NCBI RefSeq assembly: GCF_000805455.1
Contig: NZ_JSUS01000064.1
Location: 124,001-188,000, forward strand
DNA from: Acinetobacter sp. A47
Lineage (GTDB): Bacteria; Pseudomonadota; Gammaproteobacteria; Pseudomonadales; Moraxellaceae
Length of the DNA stretch: 64,000 nt
Direction: 5' to 3'
Below the pieces are notes generated by a model. It was not told where the DNA came from. It made no database searches and saw only the letters and a program-made list of their open reading frames with translations. A program made the translations under genes and the position numbers. This document shows, one piece after another, positions 38,878-46,048 of this stretch (position 1 is the first letter of the stretch; each line of letters starts with the position of its first letter).

Positions 38878-39720
38878 TTATGCCTTCCTTAACTGATACC
38901 AAGGGGTAAGTTTTTTACCGAGATAGCGTAGAAAAGCACTGCTGAACATGCCTAATGCGCCAATCAACAGCATGCCGACAATAATGTCTGCGTAGTTTTG
39001 CAAGGTGAAGGATTCCCAGGTGAAATAGCCAATGCCAAGCTGACCAGAGATCATTTCAGCCGTGACCAGACAGAACCAGCAGGTGCCCATGCCAATCGCC
39101 AGACCTGTAGTAATACTCGGCAAGGCACCCGGAATAATCACTTCACGCAAAATGGCAAACTGACCCGCACCCAGACTTCTGGCAGAAGCAATCAGACGTT
39201 GATCCACGCCTTCAACGCCATGAATGGTATTGAGCAGGACTGGAAATAGCGCACCTAAAAAAGTGATGAAAATCATCGAGGCTTCTGAGGATGGAAACAT
39301 CAGAATGGCCAAGGGAATCCATGCCACTGCAGGAATCGGACGCAAGATTTCTAAAGGTGGCATCAATAAGGCAGCCAAGGTTCTGGAATAACCAATCAAC
39401 AGCCCTAAAATGACACCGACCACGGACGCGAGCAAGAAGCCAATCAAAACCCGGATTATACTGGCTTTGACATGCGCAAGCGCGCTGTCCAGTTCGGCAA
39501 AAGCAACTAAAGACTGAATCACCTCTCGTGGTGAAGGCACATTGGCAAAATTGATTAGCCCCAAATTGAAATGATGCTGTGAAGCCAGTTGCCAAAATAC
39601 CAGACTGAACAGCAGTGACACGGCACCTAAGCTATATGAAATCACACGATTTTTTGAAAATATCAGCACAGGGCGGATGGCCTTAGACTGAATCGGTTGG
39701 GTATCCGCTAAACTATTCAT
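38878..39720 (-). CDS. ABC transporter permease, sulfonate/nitrate/taurine type
   Basis: A 280-residue inner-membrane permease with about six hydrophobic segments. The characteristic ILRPIPAVAWIPLAILMF and the EAA loop LIASARSLGAGQFAILREVIIPGALP are present, as in SsuC and TauC. It is separated from the binding-protein gene by 138 bases that carry a hairpin-forming repeat. Confidence 0.9.
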   Translation of the reverse strand: MNSLADTQPIQSKAIRPVLIFSKNRVISYSLGAVSLLFSLVFWQLASQHHFNLGLINFANVPSPREVIQSLVAFAELDSALAHVKASIIRVLIGFLLASVVGVILGLLIGYSRTLAALLMPPLEILRPIPAVAWIPLAILMFPSSEASMIFITFLGALFPVLLNTIHGVEGVDQRLIASARSLGAGQFAILREVIIPGALPSITTGLAIGMGTCWFCLVTAEMISGQLGIGYFTWESFTLQNYADIIVGMLLIGALGMFSSAFLRYLGKKLTPWYQLRKA

Positions 39721-39740
39721 ATTGTTTTCTCCTGAATCTC

Positions 39741-39853
39741 AAAATCCCCCTAAATCCCCCTAAATCCCCCTTTAAAAGGAGGACTTTTCACGAGTCTAAA
39801 CACTGACCAAGATTCGTGAGGCTCCTCTCTTTCTAAAGGGAGGTTGGGAGGGA
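39741..39853. repeat. Hairpin-forming intergenic repeat with CCCCCT tandem units
   Basis: Three tandem 10-base units ((T/A)AAATCCCCC type, 39741-39770) are followed by TTTAAAAGGAGGA, then CACGAGTCT and its near complement AGATTCGTG about 12 bases apart, and end in AAAGGGAGGTTGGGAGGG. The two ends are roughly complementary, so the whole stretch can fold into one long imperfect hairpin. It fills the gap between permease and binding-protein genes inside the operon. It resembles small dispersed palindromic elements of gammaproteobacteria; family membership was not checked. Confidence 0.65.
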
Positions 39854-39858
39854 CTGGA

Positions 39859-41268
39859 TCACTTCACCAGTTTTTGGGCCTGATTAAAGTCATAGACTTT
39901 GCCGCCATGTGCCTTGGCCCAGTTATTGGCATCGCCACGCAGTAAGAAGGCACTGATCTGGCCATTTTTATCGGTGGCGTACCATGCCAGATTGGCCAGT
40001 AACTTGATGTTTAAATTACGGTCCTGGTTATAGACCACACGGATATTTTTACCGCTCTGCTTTAATTTATTTAAATCTGCAAAGGCCGTTTCAGGCGTGG
40101 CATAACTACGCACTTGGGCTTCACCTTTGACCCAAATTTGTGTAACGCGATCAAAACTCTGGATTGGTTTTTGCGTCAGGGCATCTTTGGCAACAAGTGG
40201 CGATGGTGCGTAATTTTTGAGTTGTTGTGCGTAATTCAGGCCGGCACTCTGGAAGGCTTTTTTGATGTATTGCTCATCAATGAATTGATTGACATGAAGA
40301 TCAACATCATCACGTCCCAGATATTTCAAGGTGTCGACCGCAGTTTGCGTGGCACGTTTATATTCAGGTTTCCAGCTCAGGTCACGGGTTTGTACACCCA
40401 GCGGTCCATGAAATAAATACACCACTTCGGCCGGGATGCCGGTTTTGGCTGCGATCAGTTCACTATATTTTTCCGGTTCTTTACGGATCAGCTGATCGGC
40501 TTCAATGGTCGCGCGTAAGTAGGCCTGAATAATTTCCGGATATTGCTGGGCATAGGATTTGCTGGCTAAAGCACCATGAAAGGTAGGCGTTTTGGCCTGT
40601 GCGCCGTCATAAATTTTGCGGGCAAAACCTTGATAGGGGAATAATTCGGCAAAAGGGACGAAGTCGGCATGAGCATCAATCTTGTTACTTTTCAGGGCTG
40701 GGCCTGCCACTTCAGGCGCTTGGGCAATAATTTTGACATCCTTTTTCGGGTCCCAGCCTTGTGCAGCAACGGCCCGCAGTAACAGGCCATGTGCAGTGGA
40801 AGCAAAAGGAACCGAAATGGTTTTGCCTTTGAGTTCCTGAATCGAAGTGACTTTTGAACCCGCAGGTACCACTATACCGTTACCACTTCCCGTAGTACTG
40901 CCAGAGAGAACGCTCAGAAAAATACTTTCTTTGCCTGTCTTTTTAAACGCGACACTGTTATTGACCGCGGGGAAGTCGGCCATGGCGCCAATATCCAGAC
41001 GACCCGCCACCATTTCGCTGGTCAATGGTGCCCCGGAAGTAAAGTTTTTCCAGACAATATCGTATTTGGCATCTTTATATTTACCTGTTTTAGGCAAATA
41101 TTTGGGTAGCAGGTTTAATTCGCGAATCAGCAAGCCACCCGTAGCACAGTTGATGGTGGTGTCCTGTGTGCCAATGGCGATGCGGATATTTTCTGCCTGT
41201 GCCGGGCTAAAAAGCAACAGTAAACTACTGCTCAGAATCAGGCTTTGGGCCAGGTGATTGAGTCTCAT
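39859..41268 (-). CDS. ABC transporter substrate-binding protein, sulfonate/nitrate type
   Basis: Periplasmic binding protein of the SsuA/TauA/NMT1 group, 469 residues, longer than the usual 320-340. The signal peptide (MRLNHLAQSLILSSSLLLLF, cleavage after PAQA near residue 26) fixes the start at 41268, with GAGGGG upstream; the longer open frame before it overlaps the ferredoxin gene and is not coding. GRLDIGAMADFPAVNNS and KGKTISVPFASTAHGLLL are typical. A C-terminal extra part of about 120 residues is unusual. The ligand is unknown; a sulfur compound is likely from context. Confidence 0.85.
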   Translation of the reverse strand: MRLNHLAQSLILSSSLLLLFSPAQAENIRIAIGTQDTTINCATGGLLIRELNLLPKYLPKTGKYKDAKYDIVWKNFTSGAPLTSEMVAGRLDIGAMADFPAVNNSVAFKKTGKESIFLSVLSGSTTGSGNGIVVPAGSKVTSIQELKGKTISVPFASTAHGLLLRAVAAQGWDPKKDVKIIAQAPEVAGPALKSNKIDAHADFVPFAELFPYQGFARKIYDGAQAKTPTFHGALASKSYAQQYPEIIQAYLRATIEADQLIRKEPEKYSELIAAKTGIPAEVVYLFHGPLGVQTRDLSWKPEYKRATQTAVDTLKYLGRDDVDLHVNQFIDEQYIKKAFQSAGLNYAQQLKNYAPSPLVAKDALTQKPIQSFDRVTQIWVKGEAQVRSYATPETAFADLNKLKQSGKNIRVVYNQDRNLNIKLLANLAWYATDKNGQISAFLLRGDANNWAKAHGGKVYDFNQAQKLVK

Positions 41269-41278
41269 GGTGTTCCCC

Positions 41279-41524
41279 TCATTTAAGTAAATATGGAATG
41301 TTGACCTGAATGGCATCGGTCGGGCAGTCTTTCTCGCATGGCATGCAATACCAGCATTCATCAAACTGCATATAGGCTTTGTTGCTGACCGGATGGATTG
41401 CCAACAAGTCCATTGGACAGACATCCACACAGACGGTGCAGCCCTTGTCCGCAATACATTTGTCTTCATCCACCAACACGGGTGCAGCAGTGCGATGGGC
41501 AATTTCCTTAAAAATAAAAGCCAT
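41279..41524 (-). CDS. asfB: 4Fe-4S ferredoxin, probable AsfB-like
   Basis: An 81-residue two-cluster ferredoxin. The pattern CIADKGCTVCVDVCPMD followed by CWYCMPCEKDCPTD gives eight cysteines for two 4Fe-4S clusters, similar to the beta subunit of APS reductase. It lies 10 bases downstream of the AprA-like flavoprotein gene, and the two should form one redox unit. The asfB symbol rests on the flavoprotein-ferredoxin pairing known from aromatic sulfonate use in Pseudomonas and is tentative. Confidence 0.75.
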   Translation of the reverse strand: MAFIFKEIAHRTAAPVLVDEDKCIADKGCTVCVDVCPMDLLAIHPVSNKAYMQFDECWYCMPCEKDCPTDAIQVNIPYLLK

Positions 41525-41534
41525 GTGTTATTCC

Positions 41535-43274
41535 TTATTCGACTGTCTCGGCGACGAATTTTTTATTAATCCGTAACAGGTTGTAGGCGTTGGCCTCATC
41601 TTGCTCAATCGGGATCAGATAGGGCTCAACCGCTTTTTTGAAGCTGATCATGTTGCCGTGCTGATCCTTTTTCAGATGGGCATGACAGAACCAGTCCCGA
41701 TCGTTTTTTTCAGGGCAATCTGCACGGTAGTGATAGAGACCCCAGCGACTTTCTTCACGAAAGAGCGAGGCCCGTGCGGCCATTTCGGCACAGTCACGAA
41801 TCACGGCAACTTCGGCAGCACGCATCAGTTCATGGGGATGACTGGCATTGATCTGGTCGATATCGGCTTTGATTTCCTCAAAGCGTTTCAGCGCAATCTC
41901 AATTTTTTGCCGGGTTTTGGGTGGTTGTAAGTAGTCGTTGACCATACGACGCAACTTGTATTCGACCTGTTCTGGTGACAGCCCTTCTGGACGATGTAAA
42001 GGCGCAAAAATACGGGCTTTTTCAGCTTCGATTTCCTGCGCATTCAGTTCTGTATCGGCTTGTGCTACGACATATTCTGCGGCATTGACCCCGGCAAACC
42101 AGCCATAGGTAAAGGCACCCAGCATGTAGTTATGTGGAACAGCGGCCATATCGCCCGCGCTATACAGGCCTTTGACCGAGGTTTCGGCCTTTTCATTGAC
42201 CCAGACCCCGGAAGCACTGTGACCACTACAGAAACCGATTTCCGAAATCTGCATTTCCACCATGTCTTGTCGGTAATTGGTGCCACGGCCTTCATGGAAA
42301 CGGCCACGACTTGGGCGTTCATTGCTATGCAGAATTTCTTCAATGGTTTGAATGGTTTCTTCGGCCAAATGATCCATTTTCAGGAACACCGGGCCATTGC
42401 CGCTTTGCAGCTCCTGATAGAACTCCCACATCATCTGGCCTGACCAGTAGTCACATTCAATAAAGCGTTCACCTTTGCTGTTGGCGGTATAGCCACCCAA
42501 TGGGCCAGTCACATAGGCGCAGGCAGGGCCGTTATAATCTTTAATCAATGGATTGATCTGGAAGCATTCCAGATTGGACAGTTCAGCCCCTGCATGGTAA
42601 GCCATGGCATAGCCATCACCGGCGTTGGTCGGGTTTTCATAGGTGCCCATCAGATAGCCAGATGCAGGTAGGCCCAAACGTCCGGCAGCCCCACAACACA
42701 AAATCGCAGCCTTGGTCTTGATCACATAGAAATCACCCGTACGGCAGTCAAAACCGAGTACACCATTGATGGCACCTTCGGCATTTTTGAGCAGACGGGT
42801 GGTGACAATGCGGTTATTGATCTTGACCTGAGCACGTTTCAGCTGGCGATACAGGACTTTTTTAATGTCGTGGCCTTCAGGCATCGGCAGTACATAAGCG
42901 CCCATGTGATGGACTTTTTTAACTGCGTATTCACCGGTTTGGTCTTTTTCAAATTTCACCCCCCACTGATCCAGTTGCTGAATGGTGGTGAAACTATGCT
43001 TGGCATAGGCATAGACCGTGGCCTGATTGACAATGCCATCATTGGCAATGGTAATTTCCTTGGTGTATTGCTCAGGTGTGGCATAGCCTGGAATGACGGC
43101 ATTATTCAGGCCATCCATGCCCATTGAAATTGCACCACTGCGTTTCACATTGGCTTTTTCAATCAATAAAACTTTCAGGTTGGGGTTGGCTGTTTTGGCT
43201 TTGATGGCTGCCATCGGGCCAGCCGTCCCCCCACCGATGACGACAATGTCATAGTCCAGTGTAATCGTATTCAT
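41535..43274 (-). CDS. asfA: AprA-like FAD flavoprotein, probable AsfA-like reductase
   Basis: A 579-residue flavoprotein of the fumarate reductase/APS reductase alpha-subunit family. The FAD dinucleotide motif VVIGGGTAGPMAAIKA is near residue 11; LIEKANVKRSGAISMGMDGLNN and GLYSAGDMAAVPHNYMLGAFTYGW near residue 370 are closer to AprA than to succinate dehydrogenase. No sat, aprM or dsr genes are present, so a sulfate-respiration role is unlikely. With the adjacent ferredoxin and sulfonate-type importer it resembles AsfA, implicated in desulfurising aromatic sulfonates. The exact reaction is not established by the sequence. Confidence 0.75.
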   Translation of the reverse strand: MNTITLDYDIVVIGGGTAGPMAAIKAKTANPNLKVLLIEKANVKRSGAISMGMDGLNNAVIPGYATPEQYTKEITIANDGIVNQATVYAYAKHSFTTIQQLDQWGVKFEKDQTGEYAVKKVHHMGAYVLPMPEGHDIKKVLYRQLKRAQVKINNRIVTTRLLKNAEGAINGVLGFDCRTGDFYVIKTKAAILCCGAAGRLGLPASGYLMGTYENPTNAGDGYAMAYHAGAELSNLECFQINPLIKDYNGPACAYVTGPLGGYTANSKGERFIECDYWSGQMMWEFYQELQSGNGPVFLKMDHLAEETIQTIEEILHSNERPSRGRFHEGRGTNYRQDMVEMQISEIGFCSGHSASGVWVNEKAETSVKGLYSAGDMAAVPHNYMLGAFTYGWFAGVNAAEYVVAQADTELNAQEIEAEKARIFAPLHRPEGLSPEQVEYKLRRMVNDYLQPPKTRQKIEIALKRFEEIKADIDQINASHPHELMRAAEVAVIRDCAEMAARASLFREESRWGLYHYRADCPEKNDRDWFCHAHLKKDQHGNMISFKKAVEPYLIPIEQDEANAYNLLRINKKFVAETVE

Positions 43275-43318
43275 GTTGTGCCTTTTTGAGTGCGTTTTAA
43301 TTCACACGGTTGCTGATG

Positions 43319-44071
43319 TCAGGTATGTCTTTTTCGATCGACTCTTAAACGGTATTGGAAGGTCTCTCCCGAGAAATAGAGATATTCAAAGTCAATCGGG
43401 TGTCCGGCATGATCATGGGTCAGTCGCTCCACTCTTAACAGCGGTGCATTGATATCGACGTGCAGCAGTTCACTGAGTTCTTCGTCAGCCAGGGTGGCAT
43501 CAATGTTTAAATCGGCATGTCCCAGGGCAATGGATAAATCCTCTTCGATTGCTAAAAACACATCTCGCGTAGAAAGGTTGATCTGTTGCAAAGCTAAACC
43601 AATCGCTTCGGGTAAATAGGTCAGTTCAAATGAAACCGGTTTACGGTTAAGCAGGCGAATACGTTTGATTTCCACCACGGTACTGTTCACTGAAAGTTTT
43701 AATTTCGATGCAATTTGCGGTGTGGCGGGAATAAAGCGAAATTCTTTGACCACGTTAAACACCTCATGTCCCATATTGGTCATGGCTTCTGCAAAGCCTT
43801 GTAGCTGGGAAATGTTTTGGAAGGTTTTCGGTGCGCTGACGAAAGTACCTTTGCCTTGAATCTTGTAAACCAGGTGTTCGAGCTGAAGTTGATTGAGTGC
43901 CTGACGAATGGTGATACGACTGACATTAAATAATTCACTCAGTTCTTTTTCAGATGGCAATTGCTGATGAATCTGATAGCTCCCCTCGACAATCTGCTGT
44001 AGCAGGGCCTGATAGACCTGATCATACAGAGGGCGTTCGCCAGTCGTTTTATTTACAATCGCTTGGTTCAT
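43319..44071 (-). CDS. GntR/HutC-family transcriptional regulator
   Basis: A 250-residue regulator with an N-terminal winged helix-turn-helix (residues about 14-80, LPSEKELSELFNVSRITIRQALNQL) and a C-terminal UTRA ligand-binding domain. It is the first gene of the leftward operon, 44 bases before the flavoprotein gene, so it probably regulates itself and the operon. Asf systems in Pseudomonas use a LysR regulator instead, so this is a different control scheme. Confidence 0.88.
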   Translation of the reverse strand: MNQAIVNKTTGERPLYDQVYQALLQQIVEGSYQIHQQLPSEKELSELFNVSRITIRQALNQLQLEHLVYKIQGKGTFVSAPKTFQNISQLQGFAEAMTNMGHEVFNVVKEFRFIPATPQIASKLKLSVNSTVVEIKRIRLLNRKPVSFELTYLPEAIGLALQQINLSTRDVFLAIEEDLSIALGHADLNIDATLADEELSELLHVDINAPLLRVERLTHDHAGHPIDFEYLYFSGETFQYRLRVDRKRHT

Positions 44072-44082
44072 TCAACTTCAAC

Positions 44083-44102
44083 TTGTTATAACAACCTGGT
44101 TG
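44083..44102. promoter_or_regulatory. Palindromes upstream of the GntR gene, candidate operator
   Basis: Two overlapping perfect palindromes, TTGTTATAACAA (44083-44094) and CAACCTGGTTG (44092-44102), lie 12 bases before the GntR start codon. The first resembles the GT-N-TA-N-AC sites bound by HutC-type GntR regulators. Binding is inferred. The rest of the 252-base gap up to the LysR gene shows no gene. Confidence 0.45.
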
Positions 44103-44323
44103 CTAGATTAGCGATTGTGCAAAATGAAGAAAAATAACTTATGCAGCAAAAAATATCTGTTTTTGTGCATTGATGGATGGGCAGATTGAAAATAAAGATG
44201 CTTTTTATTGTTTTATGGATGAGCTTTTTTTGTTTGTATGTAATTAAAAATCAATAAGTTAAAGTGTGCTGATTTGCATCTTGTTTTCTGTTTTCGTCAG
44301 ATTTATAAATGAAAGTGATCGTT

Positions 44324-45268
44324 TTAGCTTGGGGTATTTTGCGGAAACAGGACCGGTTCTGCGGCTAATTTTTCTGCCAGATATTGAATGAACACACTCA
44401 ACTTGGGTGGAACATGACGGGTCGGGGGATAGAGCAACCATGCGCCACCACTGTAATGGGTCTTAAAATGCCAGTCGGGCAATACCTGTACCAGACTGCC
44501 TTGTTCTAAGGCATGGCGCGCCACGAAGTAAGGCAAACTGGCAATGCCCAAATGCTGTAGGGCGGCACTGAGACGCACGCCGGTATGGTTGGCGGCATAA
44601 CGACCACGGACTGGCACCGTAATCGATTTCTGTTCCTGCTGGAATTTCCATTTGGAGTCACTCGGCTGTTCACCCAGATAGATACATTGATGCTGCTTTA
44701 AATCATGCGGATGTTGCGGTGTGCCATGTCGCTGTAAATATTCTGGCGTGGCACAAATTAAATGATCAATATCAATCAGTTTTCGTCCCATTAACCCACC
44801 TGGCGGCTGTTCGGTAATGCGAATCGCCAGATCGACACCATCATCAATCAAGTCAATGTAACGGTCTTCCAGCAGCAGTTGAATATCAATTTGAGGATAT
44901 AGCGCCAGGAATTCGGGTAAGTGCGGATGCAGCATAAAATGCCCCACGGCTTTGGGTACGCTGATCCGAATCACGCCTTGCGGTTCAATATGAAACTGTC
45001 CCGAGCTTTCCATTACTGCCTGTGCCGCATTGACCATGTTGACACAGCGCTCATAGACCTGTTGACCACTTTCACTTAAGCGCAGTTTACGTGTGGTGCG
45101 ATGCAATAAGCGTGTACCTAAGGCCCGTTCCAGACGGGCAATCGCGCGGCTGACCGCAGAAGGGGTAGAACCGAGCTGCCGTGCCGTTTCAGAAAAGCTT
45201 TCCGTTTCGACAACTTTAACAAAAGTTGCCATTTCAGTTAACAGAACCAGACCTTGATTTGTGCTCAT
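44324..45268 (-). CDS. LysR-family transcriptional regulator
   Basis: A 314-residue LysR regulator. The N-terminal helix-turn-helix contains ESFSETARQLGSTPSAVSRAIARLERALGTRLLHRTTRKL, in agreement with the CrgA/DsdC-like subgroup, followed by a substrate-binding domain. It is divergent from the LysE-type exporter with a 92-base gap, so it probably regulates that gene. Confidence 0.9.
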   Translation of the reverse strand: MSTNQGLVLLTEMATFVKVVETESFSETARQLGSTPSAVSRAIARLERALGTRLLHRTTRKLRLSESGQQVYERCVNMVNAAQAVMESSGQFHIEPQGVIRISVPKAVGHFMLHPHLPEFLALYPQIDIQLLLEDRYIDLIDDGVDLAIRITEQPPGGLMGRKLIDIDHLICATPEYLQRHGTPQHPHDLKQHQCIYLGEQPSDSKWKFQQEQKSITVPVRGRYAANHTGVRLSAALQHLGIASLPYFVARHALEQGSLVQVLPDWHFKTHYSGGAWLLYPPTRHVPPKLSVFIQYLAEKLAAEPVLFPQNTPS

Positions 45269-45360
45269 GAAGCAAAAGTTATTTGGATTTTGACTAGATT
45301 ATCGCGCTTTAAAAATCGCAATACAATCTTTTTCCTGTCGTAATTATGGAGATAAATCAA

Positions 45361-46002
45361 ATGTGGCAATTGTATGGACATGAGTTTCTGGCCTTGGCAT
45401 TGATCCATTTTATGGCAGTTGTTTTACCGGGCCCCGATTTTATTATTACCGTACGCCAGAGTGTCCGCTATGGCTATGCCATTGGCTGTCTTACAGCAAT
45501 CGGGATTGGTGTCGGCATTTCGGTACATGTGTTTTATACCTTGGTCGGTGTGGGCGTGCTGATCCAGCAAAGTGTCTGGTTAATGTCGGTATTGCGGGTC
45601 GCCGGGGCGGCCTATCTGATTTACTTGGGCTGGCAATGTTTGCGCAGCCAGCCAGATGCCAGTCTGGATATTCTGGCAGGTGAAGCACCGGGCAAACCGA
45701 GCGCGTTGCAGGCCTTCAAGATGGGGTTTTTAACCAATGCCCTGAATCCGAAAGCGACCGTGTTTTTTCTGGCGATTTTTACCACCATCGTGAGTCCGGC
45801 AACCCCGTTAAAGATACAAATCGGTTATGGCATCTGGATGTGTCTGGTCAATGCGCTGTGGTTTATTCTGGTCAGTTTCATGTTCGCCCAGCCGGTGGTA
45901 CGTAAACGCTTTTTGCAGTTTGGCGTGTATTTTGAACGGGTGATGGGGGTTATATTGAGTGCAGTTGCAATACGATTGATCTGGAGCGTTGCCTTTGCCT
46001 GA
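45361..46002 (+). CDS. LysE/RhtB-family amino acid exporter
   Basis: Inner-membrane exporter of 213 residues with about six hydrophobic helices and the family motif VVLPGPDFIITVRQSVRYG near residue 23. The ATG at 45361 is preferred over the in-frame ATG at 45346 because GGAGAT lies 9 bases upstream of it. The substrate (an amino acid or related compound) cannot be told. It is probably controlled by the divergent LysR protein. Confidence 0.88.
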   Translation: MWQLYGHEFLALALIHFMAVVLPGPDFIITVRQSVRYGYAIGCLTAIGIGVGISVHVFYTLVGVGVLIQQSVWLMSVLRVAGAAYLIYLGWQCLRSQPDASLDILAGEAPGKPSALQAFKMGFLTNALNPKATVFFLAIFTTIVSPATPLKIQIGYGIWMCLVNALWFILVSFMFAQPVVRKRFLQFGVYFERVMGVILSAVAIRLIWSVAFA

Positions 46003-46007
46003 ATAGA

Positions 46008-46035
46008 AAAATGACTGCTCTGAGGCAGTCATTTT
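46008..46035. terminator. Bidirectional terminator between lysE-type gene and cysteine desulfurase
   Basis: A perfect 11-bp stem, AAAATGACTGC and GCAGTCATTTT, with a 6-base loop lies between two convergent genes and has A and T runs on both sides. Confidence 0.8.
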
Positions 46036-46048
46036 GATTGGAGCGCGT

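Noticed and set aside
41269..41502. N-terminal extension of the binding-protein frame
   Set aside because: It overlaps the ferredoxin gene out of frame and precedes a perfect signal peptide with its own ribosome site.
41279..43274. Dissimilatory APS reductase (AprBA)
   Set aside because: No sulfate adenylyltransferase, membrane complex or dsr gene is nearby, and the host is an aerobic gammaproteobacterium; an Asf-like role fits the importer context better.
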